64,000 bases of DNA, from NCBI RefSeq assembly GCF_006740045.1, contig NZ_AP019749.1, forward strand, positions 248,001 to 312,000. The letters run 5' to 3'. Shown here in pieces: positions 1-8,688 of the stretch. This DNA comes from Comamonas terrigena NBRC 13299. Lineage in GTDB: Bacteria; Pseudomonadota; Gammaproteobacteria; Burkholderiales; Burkholderiaceae_C. Under the pieces are notes generated by a model. The model did not search any database. It saw nothing but the letters and a program-made list of their open reading frames with translations, and was not told the DNA's origin. A program made the position numbers and the translations under genes. Position 1 is the first letter of the stretch. The number at the start of each line of letters is the position of its first letter.

Positions 1-364
1 GAGCGAATACCAGCGCGACCATTCGCTCTATATTGCCTATGCGCCGGTGGATAACCCCACTATCGCCCTGGCCGTGATCGTGGAGAACGCCGGCTTTGGT
101 GCGGCGGCCGCAGCGCCTATCGCCCGCCGCGTGATGGACTACTGGCTGCTGGGTCGCTACCCCAGCGAGGACGACATGGCCGCCATGCGCAAGGGCCAGG
201 CCTCCACGCCCATCGGCCCCTCGCGCAATGCCAACGACATCCCGCTGCCCGGTGAGACCCTGCCGCTGGCGGGCCTGCCAGTGCATCCGCTGCCCGACTA
301 CCGCACCGATGGGGCCGCCGCGGCGGTCGCACCGAGCGGGCCGGTGGAAGTCGAAGAGGATTGA
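1..364 (+). CDS. mrdA: Penicillin-binding protein 2 (MrdA), C-terminal fragment
   Basis: The reading frame enters from the left edge (first full codon at base 2), so only about 120 C-terminal residues are present. MrdA is the inner-membrane, periplasm-facing transpeptidase that works with RodA in cell elongation. The visible part has the end of the transpeptidase fold (HSLYIAYAPVDNPTIALAV, then VENAGFGAAAAAPIARRV), a signature of PBP2 C-termini, then a Pro/Ala-rich low-complexity tail ending VEVEED. Active-site motifs lie outside the window. Another class B PBP is possible, but the DNPTIALAVIVENAG stretch fits PBP2 best. An intrinsic terminator follows 46 bases after the stop. Confidence 0.85.
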   Translation, partial: SEYQRDHSLYIAYAPVDNPTIALAVIVENAGFGAAAAAPIARRVMDYWLLGRYPSEDDMAAMRKGQASTPIGPSRNANDIPLPGETLPLAGLPVHPLPDYRTDGAAAAVAPSGPVEVEED

Positions 365-410
365 GCGCTGCGGGCCTGGATCCGTGGATGGCCAGGCGGG
401 AGCGGAGATG

Positions 411-436
411 AAAAAAGGCGCCTCAGGGCGCCTTTT
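411..436. terminator. Bidirectional intrinsic terminator
   Basis: A GGCGCC/GGCGCC stem with a four-base loop is flanked by six A on the left and five T on the right. It can end mrdA on the plus strand and the convergent exporter gene on the minus strand. Confidence 0.85.
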
Positions 437-464
437 TGATGGGGGGTAAGCAGAGCCGCAGGGT

Positions 465-1385
465 TCAGGTCTTGGCTGCTTCGGGGAGTGCGCCCGCACC
501 CTCTGCCCGGGCGTGCGCGGCCGGGGTCCACTGGCTGAAGATCAGCGCCACCACGATCAAAGCTGCGCCGGCCATGGCCACGGGGCCCATCTGCTCGCCA
601 ATCAGCACCCAGGCCGTCAGCGCGGCAAACACCGGCTCCAGTCCAAAGACGATGGCGCTGCGCATGGCATCCACGCGCTGCTGGCCCCAGGCCTGCAGCG
701 TCACCACGATCACGCTGGCAATCAGGCCCAGGTAGACCACGGCCATCCAGGCGGTGGAGTCCAGCGCGGCAGCGCCTTCCCACAGTGCCCCAAAACCGCC
801 TTGCAGGGCCAGCGCCACCGTGGCGCAGCCCAGCATCACCGTGGCCTGTGCCGCGGCCATGCGTGTGGCGCGCAGCGGTGCGGCGGCCGTGCGGCGCGCG
901 GCTTCTTCCAGTGCCAGGATGTAGATGGCGTAGAACAGCGTGCTGGCCAGGGTCAGGGTGTCCCCCCAGTTCCAGGGCGCGTCTTCAAAGAACATGAAAA
1001 ACATGCCGGCCAGTGCCATGGCGCAGGCGACCCACAGCTGCCAGCCATAGCGCCGGCCCAGCATGGCCATGGCCAGGATGGGGACCACCAGCACATTCAA
1101 ACCTGTGACAAAGGCGTTGCGGTTGCTGCTGGTGTGGGCCAGGCCTTCCACCTGCAGCCAGAAGGCGATGAACATCAGGCCCCCCAGCAGCAGGCCCCAG
1201 CGGCGCTCGCTGCGGCGCATGCCGCGCCACAGCGGCAGCAGCACGGCGCTGGCAATGATGAAGCGCAGCCAGATGATTTCCAGCGCCGACAGGTGGCCGG
1301 ACAGCAGCTTCATGGCCGGGAAGGTCGTGCCCCAGACTACGGTGACGGTCAGCAGGGCCGCCAGGCCCCAGCGTTCGGTGCGCAT
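465..1385 (-). CDS. EamA/DMT-family transporter
   Basis: A 306-residue integral membrane protein of the drug/metabolite transporter superfamily, probably a metabolite exporter of unknown substrate. Two EamA repeats of about five hydrophobic helices each are visible (about residues 5-140 and 150-285), the first opening with LTVTVVWGTTFPAMKLL, which is typical of the family. The ATG at 1385 puts the first helix at the N-terminus; an upstream in-frame extension to 1436 looks non-coding. The gene lies downstream of the amino acid ABC transporter genes on the same strand after a gap of about 156 bases, so an amino acid-related substrate is conceivable, but that is inference. Confidence 0.85.
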   Translation of the reverse strand: MRTERWGLAALLTVTVVWGTTFPAMKLLSGHLSALEIIWLRFIIASAVLLPLWRGMRRSERRWGLLLGGLMFIAFWLQVEGLAHTSSNRNAFVTGLNVLVVPILAMAMLGRRYGWQLWVACAMALAGMFFMFFEDAPWNWGDTLTLASTLFYAIYILALEEAARRTAAAPLRATRMAAAQATVMLGCATVALALQGGFGALWEGAAALDSTAWMAVVYLGLIASVIVVTLQAWGQQRVDAMRSAIVFGLEPVFAALTAWVLIGEQMGPVAMAGAALIVVALIFSQWTPAAHARAEGAGALPEAAKT

Positions 1386-1541
1386 ACGCAACCCACTTTC
1401 AGTGCCTGTGCGCAGGCAGCAGGCGGTCAAAACCACACAGCAGCAGCCTGTGGCCTTGCAGTGACTGTCTGGAACGCATTGCTGCGCAAGATGGCCACTA
1501 CACGAACACCGCGTGCTCCTTTTTTCGATGTGCTCAGGCGT

Positions 1542-2294
1542 TCAGGCGCTCATGCGGCCGATGAAGGCGCGGATACGGTCATTGGCCGGGTTGTTGAAGA
1601 ACTCGGCGGGCGGCGCATCGTAGGCAATGCAACCCTGGTCGAAGAACATCACGCGGTCGGCCACTTCACGGGCAAAGCCCATTTCGTGGGTCACGACGAT
1701 CATGGTCATGCCGGCCTTGGCCAGCTGGCGCATCACGTCCAGCACTTCCTGCACCATCTCGGGGTCGAGTGCACTGGTGGGCTCGTCGAACAGCATCACC
1801 TTGGGCTCCATGGCCAGCGCACGGGCAATGGCCACGCGCTGCTGCTGGCCACCGGACAGCTGCCAGGGGTATTTGTGCGCATGGGCTTCCATGCCCACGC
1901 GCTTGAGCAGGGTCATGGCCTTCTCGTTGGCCTGGGCGCGTGGCAGCTTGTGGATGCGGCGGGGCGCCAGCGTCACGTTGTCCAGCACGCTCATGTGGCC
2001 GAACAGATTGAACTGCTGGAACACCATGCCGACTTCGCTGCGCTGCTTGAGCAGCGTGGCCTCGTCGTCGGTCACTTCTGTGCCGCCGATGGTGATGGAG
2101 CCGCTGTCATGTGGCTCCAGCCGGTTGATGGCGCGCAGCAGCGTGCTCTTGCCGGAGCCGGAGGCGCCGATGATCACGGTCACCTCGCCGGTGCGGAACA
2201 CCGTGGACACGCCTTTGAGCACCTCGTGGTTGCCAAAGGATTTGCGCACATTCTGCGCAACGATATAGGGGGAGCCGGTTTGCGTGGTGCTCAT
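1542..2294 (-). CDS. Polar amino acid ABC transporter, ATP-binding protein
   Basis: A 250-residue cytoplasmic ATPase of the GlnQ/HisP type that energises amino acid uptake. Walker A is GASGSGKST (43-51), the Q-loop glutamine is about residue 93, the signature is LSGGQQQR (146-153), Walker B with D-loop is [14 protein letters not shown] (about 166-179), and the switch histidine is H203. Its start overlaps the permease stop by four bases (ATGA), which implies translational coupling. The substrate cannot be read from the ATPase; the partner binding proteins point to a polar or basic amino acid. Confidence 0.92.
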   Translation of the reverse strand: MSTTQTGSPYIVAQNVRKSFGNHEVLKGVSTVFRTGEVTVIIGASGSGKSTLLRAINRLEPHDSGSITIGGTEVTDDEATLLKQRSEVGMVFQQFNLFGHMSVLDNVTLAPRRIHKLPRAQANEKAMTLLKRVGMEAHAHKYPWQLSGGQQQRVAIARALAMEPKVMLFDEPTSALDPEMVQEVLDVMRQLAKAGMTMIVVTHEMGFAREVADRVMFFDQGCIAYDAPPAEFFNNPANDRIRAFIGRMSA

Positions 2295-3073
2295 TTGGCG
2301 CGTCCTTCCACGTCAAAGCGGTACTCGATGGCATGCGTCACCTGTGTCACCAGCGTGGTCAGAATCAGGTAGGTGATGGCCACCGTCACCAGCGTCTGCA
2401 CGGGCTGGAAGGTGGCCGACTGGATGCGGTTGCCCACATTGGTCAGCTCCACCACGCCAATCGCATAGGCCAGCGAGGAATCCTTGAGCAGGGCCACAAA
2501 GTTGCTCACCAGCGGCGGCAGCGAAATCTTGAACGCCTGGGGGAACACCACATCCAGGAACACGCGGGTCTTAGGCAGGCCCAGGGCGCGGGCGGCTTCG
2601 GTCTGACCACGGGGCACGGCCAGCAGACCGGCACGGATGGCTTCTGCGTTGTAGGCGCCGGCATTCAGGCCCAGGGCGACCACGGCCGCGGCGAAGTCCG
2701 GCAGGTTCAGTCCGGGCACCAGCACGGGCAGGGCGAAGTAGACAAACAGGATCTGCACCAGCAGCGGCGTACCGCGGATGGCCCAGATATAGAAACTGGC
2801 AATCCAGCGCAACCAGGCCAGGCGGGAGGTGCGGGCCAGTGCGGCGCCGGTGCCCAGCACCAGGCCGGCGGCGCCGGATACCAGCGTCAGGTACAGCGTG
2901 GTGAGTGCGCCTTCTGCGAACAGTTCGGCATTGGATCCAATGGGTTCAGGGAAATACGAGAGGAACTGACCCAGCAGGGACAGCACCAGCACCATCAGCA
3001 GCAGGGCGGCGATCAGCGTGGCATTGCTGCGCTGGGTGCGGCTCCAGTGCGCGGGCCAGAGGGCGAGAAACAT
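2291..3073 (-). CDS. Polar amino acid ABC transporter, permease
   Basis: A 260-residue inner-membrane permease of the HisM/GlnP family. It has an N-terminal helix (about 20-40) and then the conserved core with the EAA-loop region ([20 protein letters not shown], then ARALGLP), which contacts the ATPase. Only one permease gene is present, so the transporter probably uses a homodimer. The gene sits between the ATPase, which it overlaps by four bases, and the nearest binding protein, from which it is separated by 57 bases containing a strong stem-loop. Confidence 0.92.
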   Translation of the reverse strand: MFLALWPAHWSRTQRSNATLIAALLLMVLVLSLLGQFLSYFPEPIGSNAELFAEGALTTLYLTLVSGAAGLVLGTGAALARTSRLAWLRWIASFYIWAIRGTPLLVQILFVYFALPVLVPGLNLPDFAAAVVALGLNAGAYNAEAIRAGLLAVPRGQTEAARALGLPKTRVFLDVVFPQAFKISLPPLVSNFVALLKDSSLAYAIGVVELTNVGNRIQSATFQPVQTLVTVAITYLILTTLVTQVTHAIEYRFDVEGRAK

Positions 3074-3086
3074 GGGCGAATGGAGA

Positions 3087-3122
3087 AAAAAGCAAACGGC
3101 CAGGCCGGGGAGGGCCTGGCCG
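3087..3122 (-). promoter_or_regulatory. Intercistronic stem-loop between binding protein and permease genes
   Basis: On the minus strand a nine-base-pair GC stem (GGCCAGGCC/GGCCTGGCC, six-base loop) is followed by a short T-rich stretch ending in six T. This can work as a partial terminator or an RNA-stabilising hairpin, letting the binding protein be made in excess over permease and ATPase, as is common in such operons. Confidence 0.55.
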
Positions 3123-3130
3123 TCAGGGGG

Positions 3131-3892
3131 TTACTTGCAGGTGACGTCTTCTTGGAAGTACTTCTTGGAGATGGTACCCACGGTGCCATCGGCAATCGCT
3201 TCCTTCAGGGCCTTGTTCCAGGCATCGGCCAGGCCCTGGTTGCCCTTGGAGACGGCGGCGGCAATGTGTTCGATGAACAGCATGTCTCCGGCCTTGAGCC
3301 CAGCCTTGGGGGCCTTGGCCAGCATTTCCTTGGCGACGAAGCGGTCGGTCACCCAGGCGTCGACGCGCTTGGAGCTCAGTGCGCTGCGTGCGGCTTCGTC
3401 GGTGGGGAAATTCTTCACTTCCTTGACGCCAGCCACCTTCTTCACGTTGTCCATGTAGCTGGTGCCGGTCTGCACGGCCACGACCTTGCCGGTCAGATCG
3501 CCGACCTTGGAGATGGAGGGTGTCAGCGACACGATCTGACCGCCCGAGCAGTAATGGGGATGGGTGAAGGTGACTGCCTTGGCGCGCTCTTCGGTGACGC
3601 CGTGCGAGGCGACCACCAGATCCCAGCGGTCCTGGGCCAGCCCAGTCAGCAGGGCGTCGAAGCCCACGGTCTTCCACTCGAACTTCAGGCCCATCTTCTT
3701 GGCCACGGCTTCGCCCACCTCGACTTCGTAGCCGGTCAGCTGCTTGCCCTTGTAGAAGTTGAAGGGTGCGTACTGGCCTTCGGTTGCCAGAACGATGGTG
3801 CCGCTCTTCTGGATCTCTTCCAGCGGGCGGGCTTGGGCAATAACGGCACCGCACAAAGCGGCAGCCACGGCAACGGCCTTCAACACTTGCAT
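3131..3892 (-). CDS. Amino acid ABC transporter, periplasmic binding protein 1
   Basis: A secreted solute-binding protein of family 3 (253 residues from the ATG at 3892, which has a GAGGAG Shine-Dalgarno five bases upstream; a GTG two codons earlier overlaps that Shine-Dalgarno and is less likely). Residues 1-21 form a cleavable signal peptide ending AQA. The mature part has typical type II fold segments: LATEGQYAPFNF, FDALLTGLAQDRWDLV, VAVQTGTSY and NFPTDEAA. It delivers substrate to the permease encoded just downstream. It is strongly similar to the next upstream gene, evidently its paralogue. Confidence 0.92.
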   Translation of the reverse strand: MQVLKAVAVAAALCGAVIAQARPLEEIQKSGTIVLATEGQYAPFNFYKGKQLTGYEVEVGEAVAKKMGLKFEWKTVGFDALLTGLAQDRWDLVVASHGVTEERAKAVTFTHPHYCSGGQIVSLTPSISKVGDLTGKVVAVQTGTSYMDNVKKVAGVKEVKNFPTDEAARSALSSKRVDAWVTDRFVAKEMLAKAPKAGLKAGDMLFIEHIAAAVSKGNQGLADAWNKALKEAIADGTVGTISKKYFQEDVTCK

Positions 3893-4239
3893 ACGCACTC
3901 CTCGTTTCCTTGTGGAATGTTGTTCTGAACAAAAAACCGGCAGGCAGGACAGCCGGTCATTGATTATGGGGAGCAGGGGCGCCAGGGCGCAAAGTACCTA
4001 AACCCACATTAGCAAAATTATAGGGAGATATATGCTTATACCCTATGGCCTCTATAGCGTACGGAATATGGCTGTATGCGATCTATATAGAGTGTGGCTG
4101 CACACTTTCTGCGTGCCGCAAAATTCCTGACAGTTTGGCAACACCCGGGCACCGGGTGTGCGCAAGACCCCACAGAGGACAGCCCGGCGACCGGGCAAGC
4201 GTGCTGGCACGTTGCGTACCGGCAGCGCTTTGCCAAGGC
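3893..4239. other. Intergenic region between the two binding protein genes
   Basis: There is no gene here. The middle is unusually AT-rich (about 4015-4090). On the minus strand a TATAAT hexamer lies at 4017-4022 with no good -35 box (TAGGGT at 17-base spacing), followed by about 120 bases of leader holding the terminator-like hairpin at 3931-3957. Two GC hairpins without T-tracts lie just after the binding protein 2 stop (4140-4158 and 4182-4196). The region probably holds a separate, regulated promoter for the downstream genes. Confidence 0.5.
3931..3957 (-). terminator. Intrinsic terminator or attenuator in the leader of binding protein 1
   Basis: On the minus strand ACCGGC and GCCGGT pair around a ten-base loop and are followed directly by six T. 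The element lies 39 bases upstream of the binding protein 1 start codon. It may stop read-through from binding protein 2 or act as an attenuator for the transporter operon. Confidence 0.6.
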
Positions 4240-5010
4240 TTATTCAGGGCAGCGGATATCTTCCTTGAACCACTTCTGCGAAATCTTGGCGTAGCTGCCG
4301 TCCTTCAGCGATTCGGCAAACGCCTTGTTCCAGGCGCCGACCAGGCTCTGGTTGCCCTTGGCCACGGCCGCGGCAATGCGCTCGACGAACAGCATTTCGC
4401 CCTGCTTGAACTGGATGCTGGGGTTTTTGGCCAGCATTTCCTTGGCCAGGAAGCGCTCGGTGACCCAGGCATCGGCGCGCTTGGACATCAGCGCATGCAT
4501 GGCGGCTTCGTTGGTGGGGAAGTTCACCACGCGCTTCACACCGGGCACATGCTTTTGCACATAGTCCAGGTAAGTGGTGCCGGTCTGGGCCGAGACGGTC
4601 TTGCCGGCCAGGTCCTTGCCGCCCTTGATGCTGTCGGACAGCGAAATCACCTGGGCACCCGAGCAGTAATGGGGCAGGGTGAAGGTCACGGCCTTTTCGC
4701 GTTCGGGCGTGATGCCGTGCGAGGAGATGACCAGATCCCAGCGGTCCTGGGACAGACCGGTCAGCAGGGAATCGAAGGGAATGGTTTTCCATTCGAACTT
4801 CACACCCATCTTCTGGGCCATCAGTTCGGCCAGGTCCACTTCAAAGCCCACCAGCTTCTTGCCTTCAAAGTAGGCAAACGGGGCGTAATAGCCCTCGGTG
4901 GCCAGGCGCAGCGTGCCGTCCTTCTGGATGGCGTCGAACGAACGGGCTTGGGCAGCGGTTGCGCCCAGCAGGGCCAGGGTGGCCGCAGCAATCAGGGAAA
5001 TGCGTTTCAT
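4240..5010 (-). CDS. Amino acid ABC transporter, periplasmic binding protein 2
   Basis: A 256-residue family 3 solute-binding protein with a signal peptide (residues 1-22, ending AAQA). It aligns with binding protein 1 along its whole length without large gaps, sharing blocks such as LLTGL.QDRWDLV, KAVTFT.PHYCSG, QTGT.Y and AKEMLAK. By eye well over half of the residues are identical. It most likely feeds the same permease and widens substrate range or affinity. It lies 347 bases upstream of its paralogue and has no permease or ATPase of its own in the window. Confidence 0.9.
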   Translation of the reverse strand: MKRISLIAAATLALLGATAAQARSFDAIQKDGTLRLATEGYYAPFAYFEGKKLVGFEVDLAELMAQKMGVKFEWKTIPFDSLLTGLSQDRWDLVISSHGITPEREKAVTFTLPHYCSGAQVISLSDSIKGGKDLAGKTVSAQTGTTYLDYVQKHVPGVKRVVNFPTNEAAMHALMSKRADAWVTERFLAKEMLAKNPSIQFKQGEMLFVERIAAAVAKGNQSLVGAWNKAFAESLKDGSYAKISQKWFKEDIRCPE

Positions 5011-5308
5011 GGGAATGGGTTCCAGCAGCCGTCGCGCAGGACAAGTGCCCCGGCCCCGGATGGACGGAGCGCGCCTGCATGATCAGCAGGTCCACAGTGA
5101 GGGCCCACAGCCGCCGGACCGCGGGATGCCGCAAAGGGCGTCGTGCAAGGCGGTGGGCTGGGCTGTGTCGCGCGGCGGTGCGGTGGCACCGGCGTTGTGC
5201 GCGGCTTTAAGGCGAAAGCAGCAGCAATTATAGAAGCGAGGCCCCGTGGCCGCAGATGGCGGGCTTCGCGGCCCGCGTGCACGGCAGGGCTTGCAGGTGG
5301 CTGCGGGC
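5011..5308. other. Intergenic region between binding protein 2 and the TSUP permease
   Basis: GC-rich, no supported gene. The only promoter-like element is TATAAT on the minus strand at 5227-5232, about 215 bases upstream of the binding protein 2 start, with a poor -35 box. The remainder shows several small GC hairpins and no T-tract. Confidence 0.4.
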
Positions 5309-6070
5309 TCAGAGCAGCTTGAAAGCGTCCCAGCCGGTCTTCAGGATCAGCAGGCTCACCACGCCGATGAAAATGGTGCGCACAAAGCCCGTGCCGTGGC
5401 GCAGGGCCATCCAGGTGCCCAGCATGCTGCCCAGCACATTGGCCACGGCCAGCGGGATGGCGAAATGCCACCACACATGGCCCTTGAGCGAGAACAGCAG
5501 CAGCGCTGCCGCGTTGGACGCCAGGTTCAGCAGCTTGGCGCTGGCCGAGGCGTTCAGGAAGTCATAGCCCAGCAGACGCACGAACAGAAAGACAAAGAAG
5601 CTGCCGGTGCCGGGGCCAAAGAACCCGTCATAAAAGCCGATCAGCAGGCCGATGGCGCTGGCCGCCCACATCTCGGTGCGGCCGGTCAGGCGCGGCGCAT
5701 GGTCGCGGCCCAGCTCCTTCTTGGCCAGGGTATACAGCAGCACGCCCAGCAGGATGAAGGGCAGCAGGATGCGCAGAAAGTCGGGCTTGATCAGGGTGAC
5801 CGCCCAGGCCCCCAGAAAGGCTCCGACCAGGGTGGCGCCAATGGCCGGCACCAGCGTGACCCAGGTGATGCGCACCCGGTGGCTGTACTGCCAGGCCGAA
5901 ATCGCCGTGCCCCAGACGGCAGCGCTTTTGTTGGTGCCGAACAGCGTGGCGGGGGTGGTGGTGGGAAAGGCCGCAAACATGGCCGGCACCAGGATCAGAC
6001 CGCCGCCCCCCACGATGGCATCCACAAAACCGGCCAGTGCCGAGGCGAGGGAGACGAGTATCCATTCCAT
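5309..6070 (-). CDS. TSUP (TauE/SafE) family permease
   Basis: A 253-residue inner-membrane protein with about eight hydrophobic segments, of the family that exports or imports sulfur-containing or small organic anions. The N-terminal repeat starts ALAGFVDAIVGGGGLILVPA and the second repeat contains LIGFYDGFFGPGTGSFFVFL, both diagnostic. The ATG at 6070 (MEWILVSLAS) was chosen because the longer frame to 6154 would overlap an upstream terminator and lacks coding character. The gene stands alone; substrate unknown. Confidence 0.9.
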   Translation of the reverse strand: MEWILVSLASALAGFVDAIVGGGGLILVPAMFAAFPTTTPATLFGTNKSAAVWGTAISAWQYSHRVRITWVTLVPAIGATLVGAFLGAWAVTLIKPDFLRILLPFILLGVLLYTLAKKELGRDHAPRLTGRTEMWAASAIGLLIGFYDGFFGPGTGSFFVFLFVRLLGYDFLNASASAKLLNLASNAAALLLFSLKGHVWWHFAIPLAVANVLGSMLGTWMALRHGTGFVRTIFIGVVSLLILKTGWDAFKLL

Positions 6071-6137
6071 AGTGGCGCGGATTGTCGCACCGCCAGGGGC
6101 CGCCGCCGTGCTGCAGGGGCTGAATTCGGCGGGCCAT

Positions 6138-6164
6138 AAAAAAGCGCCGGTCAATGCCGGCGCT
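6138..6164 (-). terminator. Intrinsic terminator (minus strand)
   Basis: An eight-base-pair stem (AGCGCCGG/CCGGCGCT) with a six-base loop is followed on the minus strand by six T. It serves transcription arriving from above 6164, either the GMC oxidoreductase transcript or an independent RNA. Confidence 0.85.
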
Positions 6165-6409
6165 GGGAAAGCAATCTCGATGTCGGATGCTTTTTATGAA
6201 TATTGGTCTGGTTGTGTCGAGTCGTCTCCTCGGCTCCTCCGTGTCGCACCGTGGTGCGCTCAGAAGTGGGACTACTGTAAGACTTGCACTGACGCGGTGC
6301 ATCGGGGATTTCCCGCAGCGGGAAGACCGCTGGTTGTCACGACTGCAAGCAGGTGCAACCGTTTGGACAGCCAGGACCTGCATGGCGCAGGAGGCAACGG
6401 CTTGTGCGC
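6138..6409 (-). ncRNA. Candidate structured non-coding RNA
   Basis: This stretch on the minus strand has no plausible reading frame but ends in a strong terminator and is rich in local structure. CTTGCA/TGCAAG arms (6283-6288 with 6344-6349) enclose further GC hairpins, and CGCACC/GGTGCG pair at 6245-6258. A TATTTT hexamer at 6416-6421 could be the -10 of a promoter starting near 6409, although its -35 is poor. It does not match the conserved cores of 6S RNA, tmRNA, RNase P RNA or SRP RNA that I can recall. It may equally be the long 3' UTR of the GMC oxidoreductase mRNA. Confidence 0.3.
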
Positions 6410-6658
6410 ACTTACAAAATAGGAGCCTACAGCGTACATGCGCCAGGCTTTGGCGGCTTGATGGAGATCAGTTTGCCCATGGAATAAGCCCTCGCTGCTC
6501 TGATTTTTGGATGCCCGCCGAATGCACCATCCTGGTGCGCATCCCGCGCAGCCTGAATCCGGGCAGACGGCAGCCCTGCATGGACCGTCAGCGACCAGGA
6601 GGGGGCGGGCTGACGGTGACGCCTTCACCCCCGGGCCCTGGGGCCGGGCTGGGGCTGC
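6410..6658. other. Gene-free segment downstream of the GMC oxidoreductase
   Basis: No convincing gene on either strand. It holds two clear hairpins: GCACC/GGTGC at about 6524-6540, and an eight-base-pair stem ACCGTCAG/CTGACGGT at about 6584-6617. Together with 6071-6409 it forms a 588-base gap between coding sequences. Confidence 0.4.
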
Positions 6659-8395
6659 TCAGGCGGCTGCCGTTTCCGGCACGGGCGCCACCGCTGCATG
6701 CTGGCGGCGCGCCTGCCGGTCGGCGCGGATCCATTCGGCCGCCTTCTCGGCCATCATCAGCGTGGGGCTGTTGGTGTTGCCGCTGGTGATGGTGGGCATG
6801 GCGCCAGCGTCCACCACGCGCAGCCCGGCCACCAGGCCGCCGCGCCCGTCGCGCACGCGCAGGCGGCTGTCCAGCACGGCGTTCGGGTCGCCGTCCCGGC
6901 CCATGGCGGTGGTGCCTACGGGGTGGAAGATGGTGGTGGCAATGTCGCCCGCCAGGCGGGCCAGGTCTTCATCGCTCTGGTACTGGGGGCCTGGCTTCCA
7001 TTCTTCGGGCTGGTAAGGCGCCAGCGCCGGCTGGGCAGCGATGCGGCGCGTCACGCGCAGGCTGTCGGCCGCCACCTGGCGGTCTTCGGGCGTGGACAGG
7101 TAGTTGGGTGCAATCGCAGGCGCATCCTTGAAATGGGCGCTGGTGATCTGCACCGTGCCCCGGCTGGTGGGGTTGAGGTTACAGACGCTGGCGGTGAAGG
7201 CCGGAAACGGGTGCAGCGGCTCGCCGAACGCATCCAGCGACAAGGGCTGCACGTGGTATTCCAGATTGGGATGGGGCTGGTGGGGGTCGCTGCGCGTGAA
7301 AGCCCCCAGCTGCGAAGGCGCCATGCTCATCGGACCGCTGCGCTTGAAGGCGTATTCCATGCCGATCTTGGCCTTGCCCCACAGGGAGCTGGCCATCACG
7401 TTCAGCGTGGGTGCGCCCCGCACCTTGTAGACGGCGCGGATCTGCAGGTGGTCCTGCAGATTGGCACCCACCCCGGGCAGATCGCACAGCGTGGGAATGC
7501 CATGCTGCTGCAACAGGTGGCCGGGGCCGATGCCCGACAGCTGCAGCAGCTGGGGCGAATTGACGGCGCCCGCGCTGAGCACCACTTCCTCGCTGGCATG
7601 GGCCACCAGGCGTTCATCGCCCGTCCAGACTTCCACGCCGGTGCAGCGCAGGCTGCCGTCCGCCTGGCGCTGGGTGAGCAGGCGCGTGGCCTGGGCGCAG
7701 GTCCACAGTTCGAAATTGGGCCGCCCGTAGCAGGTGGGGCGCAGAAAAGCCTTGGCCGTATTCCAGCGCAGCCCGGCTTTTTGGTTGACTTCGAAGTAGC
7801 CCACGCCTTCGTTGGTGCCGCGGTTGAAATCGTCGGTGGCCGGAATGCCGGCCTGTTGCGCCGCCTGGGCAAAGGCGTCCAGGATGTCCCAGCGCAGGCG
7901 CTGCTTTTCCACCCGCCATTCGCCGGTGCTGCCGGTGGCCTTGTTGCCGTGCAGGCGCTTGAAGTTTTCGTTCACGCCTTCGGGCTGGTCCAGGCGCCAG
8001 TGGTCTTCGTGGCGGCGGAAGGCGGGCAGCACGCTGTCCCAGGTCCAGGCATCGTCGCCGGTGATCTGCGCCCAGGCGTCGTAGTCGCGGGCCTGGCCGC
8101 GCATATAGATCATGCCGTTGATGCTGGAGCACCCTCCCAGCGTCTTGCCGCGGGGGTAGCGCAGGCGGCGGCCGTTCAGGCCGGCGTCGGGTTCGGTCTG
8201 GTAGAGCCAGTCGGTGCGCGGATTGCCGATGCAGTACAGGTAGCCGACGGGGATGTGGATCCAGTGGTAGTCGTCCTTGCGGCCCGCTTCGATCAGCAGC
8301 ACGCGCAGGCTGCGGTCTGCGCTCAGGCGGTTGGCAAGCAGGGCGCCAGCGGTGCCACCGCCGATGATGATGTAGTCAAACTGGTTGTCGCTCAT
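6659..8395 (-). CDS. GMC-family FAD-dependent oxidoreductase (choline/alcohol dehydrogenase-like)
   Basis: A 578-residue flavoenzyme of the glucose-methanol-choline family. The dinucleotide-binding motif is GGGTAG (12-17). The two family signatures are present: PRGKTLGGCSSINGMIYMRG, and SAGAVNSPQLLQLSGIGP. The C-terminal catalytic region has HPVGTTAMG and later GNTNSPTLMMAEKAAEWI. Such enzymes oxidise alcohols or choline and pass electrons to the respiratory chain or oxygen; the substrate cannot be decided here and no betaine genes are adjacent. The start MSDNQFDY at 8395 was preferred over an ATG six codons upstream because it fits the usual start just before the FAD motif. Confidence 0.9.
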   Translation of the reverse strand: MSDNQFDYIIIGGGTAGALLANRLSADRSLRVLLIEAGRKDDYHWIHIPVGYLYCIGNPRTDWLYQTEPDAGLNGRRLRYPRGKTLGGCSSINGMIYMRGQARDYDAWAQITGDDAWTWDSVLPAFRRHEDHWRLDQPEGVNENFKRLHGNKATGSTGEWRVEKQRLRWDILDAFAQAAQQAGIPATDDFNRGTNEGVGYFEVNQKAGLRWNTAKAFLRPTCYGRPNFELWTCAQATRLLTQRQADGSLRCTGVEVWTGDERLVAHASEEVVLSAGAVNSPQLLQLSGIGPGHLLQQHGIPTLCDLPGVGANLQDHLQIRAVYKVRGAPTLNVMASSLWGKAKIGMEYAFKRSGPMSMAPSQLGAFTRSDPHQPHPNLEYHVQPLSLDAFGEPLHPFPAFTASVCNLNPTSRGTVQITSAHFKDAPAIAPNYLSTPEDRQVAADSLRVTRRIAAQPALAPYQPEEWKPGPQYQSDEDLARLAGDIATTIFHPVGTTAMGRDGDPNAVLDSRLRVRDGRGGLVAGLRVVDAGAMPTITSGNTNSPTLMMAEKAAEWIRADRQARRQHAAVAPVPETAAA

Positions 8396-8688
8396 GGGGT
8401 GCACAGGCCGCAAAAAAGAGGTCCGGCTCGCTGGAAGCCGGGGTCAATGGGATGGCAACAATTGTGGGAAACGGCCTGCCACTGTCGAGAGGGAAAACGG
8501 CAGCTTGCTTGTAAAGATGTAGCTGCATAGGCACGCAGAACTTGATTTGCCGCGGGTTTTTGATAAATATTGCAGCGCCACATCCTGCGGATGCAGCGGA
8601 TTGCGATGCAGGGCGGCCGTGCCAGGGCGCGGCGCTGCCGTTATCCTGTGGTCTTGTCTGTTGCCGGAGTAGCCGTATCACCTTGCCC
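8396..8688. promoter_or_regulatory. Divergent promoter region, GMC oxidoreductase / MCE operon
   Basis: This 293-base gap separates divergent genes. On the plus strand TTGATT (8542-8547) and TAAATA (8564-8569) are 16 bases apart in an AT-rich patch and make a reasonable sigma-70 promoter for the lipid transport operon. I see no clear operator or promoter for the minus-strand gene. Confidence 0.4.

Noticed and set aside
513..4000. Very long open frames on the plus strand opposite the ABC transporter and EamA genes
   Set aside because: The minus-strand genes have clear motifs and order. The plus-strand frames are His/Gln/Ala-rich reflections of GC-rich codons.
6138..6421. Identity as 6S RNA, tmRNA, RNase P RNA or SRP RNA
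   Set aside because: The conserved cores of these RNAs (for example the tmRNA tag frame or the SRP GGAA tetraloop region) are not found.
6272..6628. A 118-codon minus-strand frame in the gap before the GMC gene
   Set aside because: No ribosome binding site, irregular Pro/Cys/Arg composition and no recognisable domain; it overlaps the structured RNA candidate.
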